A stretch of 64,000 nt of DNA from Exobacillus caeni (GCF_005747095.1 NZ_SWLG01000007.1:62001-126000); one strand, 5' to 3'. Shown: positions 16,861 to 26,417, numbered from the stretch's first letter. Numbers and translations: made by a program. Notes: generated by a model not told the origin, from the sequence alone.

Positions 16861-17234
16861 TATGCCTTCTCAACCTCCTTATTCACTTTAAACCCTAACC
16901 GGCTCATGAAGATTCCTCCGGCAATACTTACAAGAACATAAGCGATCCCTAATAACAAATGATCATCTTTAAACAGCTCAACGGTTTCTACACTTAAAGT
17001 CGAAAAAGTTGTAAATGAGCCAACGAATCCTGTTCCTATTGAACTTGCCACTACTGGTGAAACGGGAATTTTTTTAAATAACGTAGTGGTCAACCAGGCC
17101 AATAAAAAACTTCCAGCTAAGTTCGTAACTAACGTTGCCCAGGGAAACGTGCTATTCGTTAATAATGAAATCCCAATTAAATATCTTAATATTGCTCCCA
17201 ATGCTCCAGCAATCCCAACATAGATATAAACCAT
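16860..17234 (-). CDS. crcB: Fluoride channel subunit CrcB/Fluc (first)
   Basis: Protein of 124 residues started at ATG 17234 with AGGAGG ahead; the longer frame to 17306 would run through the riboswitch terminator. It shows [22 protein letters not shown] and [15 protein letters not shown], the same Fluc signatures as its partner. Together the two subunits form a channel in the cytoplasmic membrane that keeps intracellular fluoride low, with no energy source other than the fluoride gradient. Expression is expected to rise with fluoride through the upstream riboswitch. Confidence 0.92.
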   Translation of the reverse strand: MVYIYVGIAGALGAILRYLIGISLLTNSTFPWATLVTNLAGSFLLAWLTTTLFKKIPVSPVVASSIGTGFVGSFTTFSTLSVETVELFKDDHLLLGIAYVLVSIAGGIFMSRLGFKVNKEVEKA

Positions 17235-17254
17235 ATTTTTCCTCCTTTTACACA

Positions 17255-17304
17255 TAAAAACTCCTGCTGAAGACATAAGAATCCCTATGTCCTCAGCAGG
17301 AGTC
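17255..17304 (-). terminator. Riboswitch expression-platform terminator
   Basis: On the reverse strand ACTCCTGCTGA-GGACATA pairs with TATGTC-TTCAGCAGGAGT, a stem of about 17 pairs, followed by TTTTTATG. The left arm begins inside the 3' part of the fluoride aptamer, so fluoride binding should prevent the terminator from forming. Confidence 0.88.
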
Positions 17305-17348
17305 ATTAGCCATTCTTCGGCGGTTAAAGGTGAACCCCATCACCTATA
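17298..17348 (-). ncRNA. Fluoride riboswitch (crcB motif)
   Basis: Reading the reverse strand from 17348: ATAGGTGATGGGGTTCACC, then TTTAACCGCC, a short linker, GGCTAATGACTCCTGC. These are the conserved blocks of the crcB RNA motif (GGTGATGG-GTTC-CC, AACCGCC, GGCT-ATG-CTCCT) in the right order and spacing. It lies about 60 bases before the first crcB gene and overlaps an intrinsic terminator, the standard ON-switch architecture. Seen directly; fluoride specificity follows from the family. Confidence 0.95.
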
Positions 17349-17487
17349 TTGCTTGCCAGGTAATTTAATCATATCACCCTATAATTGCTTCTTCAATAAA
17401 AACTGACCTGGTCGAGTTATGTAATACCGCTTTCCTGGTATCGTTTTAATGATAAATGATAGTCGATTAATAAGGAACAATAATTAA

Positions 17488-17550
17488 TAAAAAAATCCGA
17501 GCTGATTTCAATTCTGGTGAAAGAATTTTAAACCATCGCTCGGATTTTCC
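17488..17550 (-). terminator. Terminator after ECF sigma gene
   Basis: AATCCGAGC (17494-17502) pairs with GCTCGGATT (17538-17546) around a 35-base loop. On the minus strand it is followed by TTTTTTTATT, 50 bases after the stop of the sigma factor gene. Confidence 0.6.
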
Positions 17551-17600
17551 TTTGGCTAAACTATTTTGGTCCATTATTGCTGCTTTCTAATCATACTAGC

Positions 17601-18119
17601 TCAAGCTGTATTCTGTTCCTGGTAGAGAAGCTTGAGCTGTTTTCGAGCTCTGTAAAACCTTGATTTAACTGTTCGAGGGTTAAGCTGAAGGACCTTCGCT
17701 ATTTCATCTTCTTTTAATCCTTTTCTAATTTTAAGGATCAAAACTTCCTGATGTTCTGCTTTTAGCCTCTTAAGATTTTCTTCAATTTGTTCCTTAAGCA
17801 ATTCTGCTTCCGCTTCCTGTTCGACGTTGTGGATCATTTCTATTCCCAGGAATTCCAGCATTTCGTGCTCCATGACGATTCCTCTTTTTCTCTTCTCTCG
17901 CCGTAAGATATCGATTGCTGTTCTTGTTGCAATAGAAGATAACCAAGCACAGATTTTACATTCTTCTTCAATTGTTTTCACGTTCTTGAATGCCTTGATA
18001 AATGTTTCCTGAACTGCATCTTCTGCAAGGTGATTGTCTCTGATGATGGAATAGCAGATAGAGAAAAGCCGTTTGTTAAATTGCGAGTATATTTCGGAAA
18101 AATTGATCCTGCTCTCCAT
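17601..18119 (-). CDS. ECF-type RNA polymerase sigma factor
   Basis: Protein of 172 residues with the two sigma modules. Region 2 spans about 5-75 (EIYSQFNKRLFSICYSIIRDNHLAEDAVQETFIKAF, then AWLSSIATRTAIDILRR), and region 4 spans about 115-165 (LKAEHQEVLILKIRKGLKEDEIAKVLQLNPRTVKSRFYRARKQL). It redirects RNA polymerase to alternative promoters. No anti-sigma gene is adjacent. Instead, it follows a histidine kinase gene by only 24 bases, with GAGGAAAT before its ATG, so it appears to be the last gene of a two-component operon. Confidence 0.88.
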   Translation of the reverse strand: MESRINFSEIYSQFNKRLFSICYSIIRDNHLAEDAVQETFIKAFKNVKTIEEECKICAWLSSIATRTAIDILRREKRKRGIVMEHEMLEFLGIEMIHNVEQEAEAELLKEQIEENLKRLKAEHQEVLILKIRKGLKEDEIAKVLQLNPRTVKSRFYRARKQLKLLYQEQNTA

Positions 18120-18143
18120 ATTTCCTCTTCCAATCTCTTTTAA

Positions 18144-20357
18144 TTAGTTTTTTATAGTCTTCAATCGAAGCGTTACTTTGAATAAATCGCCATCTACATC
18201 AATATCCATGCTTCCGTCATGAAGGTCAACGATCGACTTTGCGATGGCTAATCCAAGGCCAGAGCCATCCGTATGGCGGGAAGTATCGCCTCGTTTAAAT
18301 CTTTCAAACAATTCATCGATGTTATCACTCAGTTCATATTTAGAGACGTTCTTAAACGTAATTACTGCCTCATCATCTAACTCTTTTACAGAGAGATACA
18401 CCCTTGATTTTTCGAGAGAATACTTCAGGATGTTGCCGATTAAATTATCGAAGACACGCCATAGCTTTTGCCCGTCGACCACCGCGTATATCGGTTGGTC
18501 CGGACTGGTCACTTTAAATGCCAGGCTGGAATCGCTTATCGTATTTTCATGCTCGGCAAGCGCCTGCTGTAACAGCTGGTTAAGGTCCACTTTTTCTTTT
18601 ACAAGTTCAATATTCCCGCTTGTCATCTTAGAAACTTCAAACAGGTCTTCGATCAGGAGTTTCAATCGTTTTGATTTACGGTCGATGATTTCAAGATACG
18701 CATCTCTTTCTTCGTTCACCAGGTCAGTTTTTTTCAAAAGCTCTGTATAAGTGATGATCGAAGTTAGCGGAGTGCGCAGGTCATGGCTTACATTGGTGAT
18801 CAGTTCTGTTTTCAACCGCTCGCTTTTCGCCTGCTGTTTTTGTGACAGCTTAACTCCTTGCTTCAAATCGTTTATGTTCTCCGCTAGGTTTGCCAGAACT
18901 GATTTCCCTCTGATCGGCAAATCCGGTCCGAGAGTCCCGGCTGCAAGTTCATCCGTTTTCATAACGATTCGGTTAAAGTATCCGATCGCTCTGATCAGGA
19001 TGATCATGAGCGGAATACCGACAATGGCAACCACTGGAACATAGACAACCAGAAATGCAGGTTCTGCTCCAATGACTACCGCAGCAAACCCTAAGCCAAA
19101 TACGACCGTTAACAGCAAGAAGAACTGAGTGCCCGTCCGCCTGTTAAGAAATGCATCCTGGAGGCCCTGCCACCCTTTATGGAAGAGGGCCTTTTTCCAT
19201 TGCTCTTTAAACAACGATCTGTCTTTCAATACTTCCAGCAAAAATTTCCCCTGCAATAATGTTAATCCTACAAGAAGCGCAGCGAAAACAAGACCGGCCA
19301 CTAAATCCCCAACCGCGTTATAATACATGCGATCAAAAGATAGATACCTGAAGTTACTGACGAAAGATAGGCTTAACAGTGCACCGAATCCAACGATAAT
19401 GAAAAGTGCTCCCCTTACATCTATAGGCAGCCTGTTATAGTACGGTCTCCATCCTTCTACCTCTGAAAATTCCACTTTCCTTTTTTTCAATCCGTATATA
19501 ACAAGAACCAGGGAAGCAATACTTGCAATCATGTAAACAAAGAATACGATCTTGCCTCTCTTATAGTTGTTGTAATCGCTAATAATCTGATTTGCTGATG
19601 AAGCAGATTCCGGAATCCCTACATATCCTGCAAAAGACTCGCCGCTTTGCTGATTCAAGAGTTCTTCGCTACCAGGAAAGGACAGTTCATAACTCGGGAC
19701 ATACGGAAATTCCGCATAGTGCTTTGAAAACAGCATGTTCTTTTCATCAAAATATTCTTCTGCGGAAGTTCCTTCAGGCAGTTTTATATTCGTAAACACG
19801 GTACCTGTCTCGGTATTCTTAAGATAGAAATCGAAAGAACCTTTTAGCCGCTCGAATTCAGAATGTATCGCTTTCCTGTCAGTAAAATATTGTTCTAGCT
19901 CTTTTTCTTTCTCTTTCCTGACCTTTTGCTCCACATATTCGTCACTCTCGAAGTTTTTGGTGATATCATCTATTTTCTTATCACGTTCTTTTCGGTATGC
20001 GGCTGCCGCTTCCTCATTCCCGGCTGTCGTCGCTTCCTCGATCTGTGCTTCATATTGACTTTTAATATTACTGATCTGTGCATTCAGGTCTCCATATCGA
20101 TAACGATGCTCCTCGATTTCCGCCTCGGAAACTGTAATCGACTCCTTCGCTTTCTGCACGGTGATATCATTTAACTCGAACATACTTACATAGGAATTGA
20201 ACTGGTCGAGTCTGCTCTGGAACTCAGGTGTGTTAAAATAACCTGGCTGAAGATAATTCCCGCCCATATTAACAAAAGACAAGACTCCACTTATTCCGAA
20301 TGTAAGTAGGATCAACCATATTGCAATGCCGCCTCTATTTTTCCATTTTGTATCCAA
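18144..20357 (-). CDS. Large sensor histidine kinase
   Basis: Protein of 737 residues started at TTG 20357 inside the end of the regulator gene. TM1 at about 10-30 is followed by about 235 external residues rich in charged coiled-coil sequence (EAEIEEHRYRYGDLNAQISN). A second block of about six membrane segments spans roughly 270-460, followed by a HAMP-like linker. The kinase core has H525 in NVSHDLRTPLTS and an ATPase domain ending DGSGLGLAIAKSIVDLHDG. Size and the multi-helix second block are unusual. The signal is probably envelope-related, by analogy with VanS-type kinases; this is inference. Confidence 0.87.
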   Translation of the reverse strand: MDTKWKNRGGIAIWLILLTFGISGVLSFVNMGGNYLQPGYFNTPEFQSRLDQFNSYVSMFELNDITVQKAKESITVSEAEIEEHRYRYGDLNAQISNIKSQYEAQIEEATTAGNEEAAAAYRKERDKKIDDITKNFESDEYVEQKVRKEKEKELEQYFTDRKAIHSEFERLKGSFDFYLKNTETGTVFTNIKLPEGTSAEEYFDEKNMLFSKHYAEFPYVPSYELSFPGSEELLNQQSGESFAGYVGIPESASSANQIISDYNNYKRGKIVFFVYMIASIASLVLVIYGLKKRKVEFSEVEGWRPYYNRLPIDVRGALFIIVGFGALLSLSFVSNFRYLSFDRMYYNAVGDLVAGLVFAALLVGLTLLQGKFLLEVLKDRSLFKEQWKKALFHKGWQGLQDAFLNRRTGTQFFLLLTVVFGLGFAAVVIGAEPAFLVVYVPVVAIVGIPLMIILIRAIGYFNRIVMKTDELAAGTLGPDLPIRGKSVLANLAENINDLKQGVKLSQKQQAKSERLKTELITNVSHDLRTPLTSIITYTELLKKTDLVNEERDAYLEIIDRKSKRLKLLIEDLFEVSKMTSGNIELVKEKVDLNQLLQQALAEHENTISDSSLAFKVTSPDQPIYAVVDGQKLWRVFDNLIGNILKYSLEKSRVYLSVKELDDEAVITFKNVSKYELSDNIDELFERFKRGDTSRHTDGSGLGLAIAKSIVDLHDGSMDIDVDGDLFKVTLRLKTIKN

Positions 20358-21027
20358 TTCCCCATACCACCTTTAAAAACCTTGGATTTTTCGGATCGAT
20401 TTCGATCTTCTCTCTAATCTTTCGTATATGTACTGCGACAGTATTTTCCGCGTTATAGCATGGTTCGTTCCAGACGCGCTCATAGATTTCATTGATCGAG
20501 AATACCCTGCCTGCGTTCACCATGAGCAGTTCAACGATTTTATATTCGATCGGCGTCAGCTTAACCGGTTCCCCGTGGGCGGTCACTTCTTTTGCGGATT
20601 GATCCAGTGTCAGCCCGTTAAGATCGATCACCTTCTGGATTCCTTCGTATGTTCCGAACTTTACATATCGTCGCAATTGCGATTTCACCCTGGCAATGAG
20701 TTCCATCGGATTAAACGGCTTCGTAATATAATCATCTGCACCGATCTGAAGACCAAGAATTTTATCCGTATCTTCACTCTTTGCACTTAAAATGATAATC
20801 GGGATGTTCTGTTTTTCGCGGATTTTAACCGTTGCCGAAATGCCATCCAGTCTTGGCATCATAATATCCAATACAATGAGATGAACGGTATTCTCCGTTA
20901 AACTTTCAAGCGCTTCAATCCCGTCCTTTGCCTTTAATACGGTAATACCTTCATTCTTCAAATAAATTTCAATCGCATCGCGGATTTCTTTTTCATCGTC
21001 GACGACAAGCACATTGTAATTTTCCAT
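20335..21027 (-). CDS. OmpR/PhoB-family response regulator
   Basis: Protein of 230 residues. Receiver domain 1-120 with acidic pocket D10/D11, phosphoacceptor D54 in VLDIMMP and the KPFNPMEL lysine. C-terminal winged helix with ELLMVNAGRVFSINEIYERVW, NTVAVHIRKIREKIE and a WGIGYKMEK end. It overlaps the kinase gene by 23 bases, so the pair is translated together. Direct repeats upstream at 21083-21122 are candidates for its own binding site. Confidence 0.92.
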   Translation of the reverse strand: MENYNVLVVDDEKEIRDAIEIYLKNEGITVLKAKDGIEALESLTENTVHLIVLDIMMPRLDGISATVKIREKQNIPIIILSAKSEDTDKILGLQIGADDYITKPFNPMELIARVKSQLRRYVKFGTYEGIQKVIDLNGLTLDQSAKEVTAHGEPVKLTPIEYKIVELLMVNAGRVFSINEIYERVWNEPCYNAENTVAVHIRKIREKIEIDPKNPRFLKVVWGIGYKMEK

Positions 21028-21082
21028 CCTTCACCCTTCTTTCAATCAATGCGTTTCATCTATAAAAATCATAACCAATAAA

Positions 21083-21124
21083 TCTTAACGATCAGTTATC
21101 AAAAATCTTAAGAATTTCTTAAGA
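21083..21124. promoter_or_regulatory. Candidate response-regulator binding site (TCTTAA repeats)
   Basis: TCTTAA occurs at 21083, 21106 and 21117. The last two sit 11 bases apart (TCTTAAGAATT-TCTTAAGA), the spacing normally used by tandem PhoB/OmpR-type regulators, and the pair also reads as a near palindrome. The site is about 60-80 bases upstream of the regulator start. Autoregulation is inferred. Confidence 0.4.
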
Positions 21125-21276
21125 CGTACAGAAAATATATTAAGAGATTTAAACCTATTATAGCTTCTATTGTAGGTAGAAGGTACAGGTGAGAAAAAGG
21201 AAAGTGGGATTTTATGGTTTAGGTTGGGGTTGGATTTGGTAGAGGGTGTTCCTCAGGATGCCCCGAAGACCAGAAG

Positions 21277-21454
21277 AGGTCTTTTGTTCCGCTATTTTCA
21301 TGAAAAACCTTTATTTCGAATTTTATAGGTCATATGATCACTTATTTCGTTATTTCGAGCCCATTTCGATAGGATACTAAGCAAATAAGGTACCAGATGA
21401 CCTCTAGCAATCGTGAAAAGGTCTTTTTACAACAAATAGCGGAACAGATGACCT
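21277..21454. repeat. Four copies of a 21-nt element in inverted pairs
   Basis: Consensus AGGTCATCTGTTCCGCTATTT. Copies read forward at 21277-21297 and 21327-21347 (50 apart) and in reverse at 21383-21403 and 21434-21454 (51 apart). The outer copies (1 and 4) share TGTTCCGCTATTT almost exactly; the inner ones are more diverged. The whole 178-bp block is thus a dyad of two direct pairs. The remaining part of the gap from 21028 to 21536 shows no gene. Confidence 0.7.
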
Positions 21455-21536
21455 ATAAAATCCCTACAAACTAAAAAAGAGCACCAAACCAGGTTGGCAC
21501 ACTTTCTGTTAACAGTCTTTGATATTCAATTCAGTA

Positions 21537-21800
21537 TTATTGTCTTGTTTTTTTCTTCGCTTCCCTTTCCTTCTGGTCGCTATGAAATCCTATTGCAACT
21601 AAAACAAAAATCAAGGTAAATACGATGGAATCAATGGAGATAAGGGCACCTCCAGCTGTGATCATGATGGTATACCATGAAGCACCATAAAAGTACAATA
21701 CTTTTCTCTTAACATGATCTTTGTACTTCCACTTTACTAGTTCTAAAACAACTATACAGGTGATGAACAATATTACTATCTGTGTAAGATTATGTTCCAT
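21537..21800 (-). CDS. Small membrane protein, 87 residues
   Basis: Three hydrophobic segments (about 6-22, 37-53, 57-74) and a highly charged tail (HSDQKEREAKKKTRQ). GGGGTGGG precedes the ATG. No family recognised. It may form a transcript with the next two small genes upstream, all on the minus strand, though spacings of 70 bases leave this open. Confidence 0.6.
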   Translation of the reverse strand: MEHNLTQIVILFITCIVVLELVKWKYKDHVKRKVLYFYGASWYTIMITAGGALISIDSIVFTLIFVLVAIGFHSDQKEREAKKKTRQ

Positions 21801-21870
21801 TTAATCCCACCCCTACCTGGCCCCTTCTACATCCGAAGCCAGAGCTCCTGCTTGGAAATAGAGATGGTTT

Positions 21871-22035
21871 TTAACGGTCAACTTCTGGATCAAATCCCTT
21901 TTTCATAAACCAGATAAAATATGTAACAAATGCTGTTCCGAACAATGAGAAAAACAATATTCCCTGTGATTTATATCCTCTGTTTGCCGCAAACCAGTCG
22001 ATAGTCATTGTCCAAACCGATGCCAAATCTATCAT
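21871..22035 (-). CDS. Small single-helix membrane protein, 54 residues
   Basis: Start at ATG 22035 has GGAGGAGATCAC directly ahead, better than the upstream start at 22077. One membrane helix (about 24-44, GILFFSLFGTAFVTYFIWFM) is followed by KKGFDPEVDR. Not recognised. Confidence 0.6.
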   Translation of the reverse strand: MIDLASVWTMTIDWFAANRGYKSQGILFFSLFGTAFVTYFIWFMKKGFDPEVDR

Positions 22036-22101
22036 GTGATCTCCTCCAAAAAGAGTTGTTAATAGATTTATAGGCACCGGGTTTGAAAAATATGACTAAC
22101 G

Positions 22102-22314
22102 TTATGAAATTTCTTTTAGACGGTTAGACAGACTGATAAATTGTTCTTCATCTCTTGCATCGAGTGCTTTGTCGATCTCTCTTTTCAAGAAATATCTGCG
22201 GTATTCCGCATGTACTGCCGATGTTTGGATTTCCTTGATGAGGCTCTCTACGATCGCTTGCCTTTTATCTGAAATATATTGGTCAATGTTTGTTGATAGG
22301 TTTCTCTCTTCCAT
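22102..22314 (-). CDS. IDEAL-domain protein, 70 residues
   Basis: Started at ATG 22314 (AAGGAGGATGTAAAA ahead). The C-terminal 38 residues match the IDEAL domain of Firmicutes: FLKREIDKALDARDEEQFISLSNRLKEI, with the aspartate-alanine-leucine core. IDEAL domains occur in small cytoplasmic proteins and at the end of ComK-related adaptors such as YpiB; the function is likely as a protein-binding motif. No specific partner can be named. Confidence 0.75.
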   Translation of the reverse strand: MEERNLSTNIDQYISDKRQAIVESLIKEIQTSAVHAEYRRYFLKREIDKALDARDEEQFISLSNRLKEIS

Positions 22315-22456
22315 TTTTACATCCTCCTTATTTTCCTGTTGTACATTTCTTTTTATTAAGTACGTTGAGAAGCTTGTTCTCACTTAAGTATGTTCATGAA
22401 TAGTGTTTGAGTTTTTTTTTCCCATTTTTCATTGTTTTAATCATAGAGCGGGCATA

Positions 22457-22784
22457 TTATGATTTTTTTACTATGGTACCTTCGTTATGTTTCTTTTTGT
22501 CCATGCTTAACTGAAACTGTTTTTTCTCATTGATAATTTCTCCGAACACATCAAGTTCGTTCAACCCATAAAAGATATTCCATCTAAGTAAAGCGTTAAT
22601 GCTCTTTGAATAGGTGCAGCATACTGTCCTGTACTGAAAATGAAAACTATTCTGTGATGATATCTATATTGGCGCAGTTAGGATTTGGTGATTCATTTTT
22701 CTTTTCCGGCCGCTCATCTATTTGCTCAACTACAAAATAATTCTTTTTGGATCCAGTTGATGTTCTAGCATTGCTATTACTCAT
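22457..22784 (-). pseudogene. Possible degraded small gene
   Basis: The gap 22384-23050 holds no clean gene. On the reverse strand a 45-codon frame opens at ATG 22784 (MSNSNARTSTGSKKNYFVVE...) and stops at 22647. Beyond it, two other frames read smoothly in turn: STGQYAAPIQRALTLYLDG up to about 22570, then LNELDVFGEIINEKKQF to a stop at 22457. This pattern could be a gene broken by frameshifts, or chance in AT-rich DNA. I do not recognise the protein. Confidence 0.25.
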
Positions 22785-22819
22785 ATGCTTCACTTTTTGG
22801 TGTTTTTTTCAGTGTAAGT

Positions 22820-22893
22820 GGGTAATTAAGGTGTACTGTTTAATCGCATGCCTCTTTCAATCCAAATCATTGAATAAAGAGGCCTAATTACCC
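22820..22893. repeat. Nested hairpins upstream of GNAT gene
   Basis: Outer arms GGGTAATTAAGG (22820-22831) and CCTAATTACCC (22883-22893) pair with one bulge; inner arms CCTCTTTCAAT (22851) and ATTGAATAAAGAGG (to 22882) form a second stem. There is no T-run, so it is not an ordinary terminator. It may be a remnant of a small non-autonomous element. Confidence 0.45.
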
Positions 22894-23050
22894 TGATACT
22901 ACTTTCCATCTCTTTACGAAAGTTATTATGTAATCTATCAATTTATCTCGCCTCAAGATCTTGCAGAAATATTTTTTGAAGGAGTTTTTATAATAGCGGG
23001 GAATATCAAAATGACTTTATTCAAATACAATCAGGAAAGAGGAGTTAGGA

Positions 23051-23560
23051 TTGGTTAAAGTAGAAAAAGCTGAATTTCAGCATATCGACGGCATAATAAA
23101 GGTCTGCTCTGAGGGCTATCGTGACACCTATAAAGAAACCCATTCCCAGGAATACATCGAAAGGACAATAAATGAATTTTATAACTTTGAGCGCATTTAT
23201 GATGAAATATTAAATCCGGATGAGGGGTGGGATGGCTGGTACGTTGCCCTCAAAGATGAGGAAGTAGTGGGAGCAATCGGCGGTGGAATGACCGGAGCCG
23301 ATAAGGGAGAAATATTCGTTCTTTATTTAGATCCCGCCCGGCGTGGAGAAGGAATCGGTACAAGGTTGCTGGAGTTTCTTACAGATATACAAAAGGAAAA
23401 AGGAGCTGTCATGCAATGGGTATCTGTATCAAAAGGGAACCAGAAAGGCATACCTTTTTATGAAGCAAGAGGCTTTCAAATGGTGCGTGAACAGAAGACA
23501 TTTGCAAGTGAAGCCAGCGAAGACTACACGTCTTTAAGATACTGCCGGAAAATAAGGTGA
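23051..23560 (+). CDS. GNAT family N-acetyltransferase
   Basis: Protein of 169 residues with a TTG start behind GAGGAG. The acetyl-CoA binding segment is LYLDPARRGEGIGTRLLEFL (about 95-115), with the Q/RxxGxG/A form RRGEGIG. The C-terminal WVSVSKGNQKGIPFYEARGFQMV is the second conserved block. It transfers an acetyl group from acetyl-CoA to an amine; the acceptor is unknown. Monocistronic, followed by the 21-bp arrays. Confidence 0.88.
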   Translation: MVKVEKAEFQHIDGIIKVCSEGYRDTYKETHSQEYIERTINEFYNFERIYDEILNPDEGWDGWYVALKDEEVVGAIGGGMTGADKGEIFVLYLDPARRGEGIGTRLLEFLTDIQKEKGAVMQWVSVSKGNQKGIPFYEARGFQMVREQKTFASEASEDYTSLRYCRKIR

Positions 23561-23720
23561 TTTTACAAATCGATCCTTAATAGGACCAGTTTTTGCAATC
23601 CCAGGACTGTGGATATTAGGAGAGGCTAAGCAGTTTTTATTCAAGGTATGGTGCACTTTTTAGGGGATGAAGTGGTTTCTATTGCAGCTTCGCAGTTATT
23701 TCAAAGGTTCTTTGTTGCAA

Positions 23721-23825
23721 TTCGGGGATTGAGCGCTCGTTTTCGGAGATTTAGAACGTACTTTCGGAGATTCAGCGCTCAAATTCGGAGTTTCAGAGCA
23801 AACTTTCGGAACTTCAGCCTCATAC
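23721..23825. repeat. 21-bp tandem array, family 1 (TTCGG units)
   Basis: Five units start with TTCGG at 23721, 23742, 23763, 23784 and 23805, exactly 21 bp apart. Unit consensus TTCGGAGATTCAGCGCTCAAA; the first 13 bases are the most constant. The region is non-coding between convergent genes. Because 21 is a multiple of three, accidental open frames appear with a 7-residue repeat. Confidence 0.85.
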
Positions 23826-23830
23826 GCCCT

Positions 23831-23998
23831 TTATTCTTGTTTCAAATCTTCTTATTCTTGATTCAACACGCCTTTTTCCAGTTTCACAACTAGTTATTCT
23901 TGTTTCCCCATCCTTTATTCTAATTTCACTGGAATTTATTCCTGGTTCACCGAAATTTATTCTAACTTCATTGCAATTTATTCCTGTTTCAGCCCTTC
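23831..23998. repeat. 21-bp tandem array, family 2 (TTATTC units)
   Basis: Eight units start at 23831, 23852, 23873, 23894, 23915, 23936, 23957 and 23978, again exactly 21 bp apart. Consensus TTATTCTTGTTTCA followed by seven variable bases. The constant half and variable half resemble a CRISPR-like layout but the unit is too short and degenerate. It directly follows family 1. The reverse strand is open for 77 codons with the heptad ExxIxxx, which is a by-product of the period. Confidence 0.85.
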
Positions 23999-24075
23999 CT
24001 CCCCTGAACGGCCTCACTCTCTCAACAGACTCCACACAAAAAGAAGCCCGCAACCACTAGTTGCAGGCCACTACC

Positions 24076-25347
<1,272 letters not shown>

Positions 25348-25540
25348 TTACCGTGTAGTTTGTCCAAGAAAATTAAATCTTCCCTCCTTCTCCTCTTTCT
25401 CGTTAACCTAAACAACTAAACCTCACAATCGTCGTAATTCTTAACATAAAACATCAATTTTCAAAATAAGGTATAATAAAAACTAGCAAATGCTAATTTT
25501 ATGTAATTAATAGATATTATTTGAAAGAGAGTGGAACTTT

Positions 25541-26260
25541 ATGGGCCGTAAGTGGAACAATATTAAAGAGAAAAAAGCCGCGAAGGATAAAAACACAAGC
25601 CGTATTTACGCTAAGTTTGGACGCGAAATTTATGTAGCTGCCAAACAGGGTGAGCCGGATCCGGAATTGAACCAGTCGCTAAAGTTTGTACTTGAACGCG
25701 CAAAAACATATAATGTGCCAAAACATATCATTGACCGTGCGATTGAAAAAGCAAAGGGCGGTGCAGACGAAAACTATGATGAGCTTCGTTATGAAGGGTT
25801 TGGACCGAACGGAACGATGCTGATCGTAGATACGCTAACGAACAACGTGAACCGTACAGCTTCTGATGTGCGTGCAGCATTCGGAAAGAACGGCGGGAAC
25901 ATGGGCGTGAACGGATCAGTTGCATATATGTTCGACGCGACAGCTGTTATCGGAATCGAAGGCAAAACTGCTGATGAAGCACTTGAGATTTTGATGGAAG
26001 AAGATATCGACGTTCGCGACATTATCGAAGAAGACGACGTGGCGATCGTGTATGCTGAGCCGGATCAATTCCATGCCGTACAGCAAGCGTTCAAAAATGC
26101 CGGCATCGAAGATTTTACCGTTGCAGAGTTGACGATGCTTGCTCAAAATGACGTACCATTACCGGATGATGCGAAGGAACAATTTGAAAAGCTGATCGAT
26201 ACGCTGGAAGACCTGGAAGACGTGCAGCAGGTTTACCATAACGTTGATTTAGGCGAATAA
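25541..26260 (+). CDS. yeeI: YebC/PmpR-family protein (YeeI-like)
   Basis: Protein of 239 residues beginning [20 protein letters not shown], nearly identical in its start to B. subtilis YeeI. Family hallmarks: [19 protein letters not shown], the [15 protein letters not shown] segment and the [15 protein letters not shown] domain. Members are transcriptional regulators or, as shown recently for YebC, act in translation of proline-rich stretches; which applies here is not visible. Cytosolic, own terminator, GAGAGTGGAAC before ATG. Confidence 0.92.
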   Translation: MGRKWNNIKEKKAAKDKNTSRIYAKFGREIYVAAKQGEPDPELNQSLKFVLERAKTYNVPKHIIDRAIEKAKGGADENYDELRYEGFGPNGTMLIVDTLTNNVNRTASDVRAAFGKNGGNMGVNGSVAYMFDATAVIGIEGKTADEALEILMEEDIDVRDIIEEDDVAIVYAEPDQFHAVQQAFKNAGIEDFTVAELTMLAQNDVPLPDDAKEQFEKLIDTLEDLEDVQQVYHNVDLGE

Positions 26261-26268
26261 TAGTTTGA

Positions 26269-26300
26269 AGCAGATCTTCTTAAAAGGAGGTCTGCTTTTT
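26269..26300 (+). terminator. Terminator of yeeI
   Basis: AGCAGATCTTCT pairs with AGGAGGTCTGCT (two G-T pairs) around a four-base loop and is followed by TTTTTC, 9 bases after the stop. Confidence 0.85.
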
Positions 26301-26417
26301 CAATTCAGCACATCCATATTCCTCGTATCGTTTATCTACATTAATATAAGGGAAAATCTATAGTCCGCCCATCCTAAAGTGATGGTTAAAAACTACTCAT
26401 TGAAGGAGGAATGGAAA

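Noticed and set aside
17235-17306. Longer start of the first crcB gene
   Set aside because: It would be translated through the fluoride-riboswitch terminator; AGGAGG before 17234 fits the known CrcB length.
23648-23893. 81-codon forward frame across both arrays
   Set aside because: Same cause: the 21-bp period keeps a frame open; unit families change inside the frame.
23721-23998. CRISPR array
   Set aside because: Units of 21 bp are degenerate, spacers are only about 7 bases, and no cas genes are near.
23820-24053. 77-codon reverse frame with 7-residue repeats
   Set aside because: It is produced by the 21-bp tandem array (a multiple of three); no ribosome site and no stable composition.
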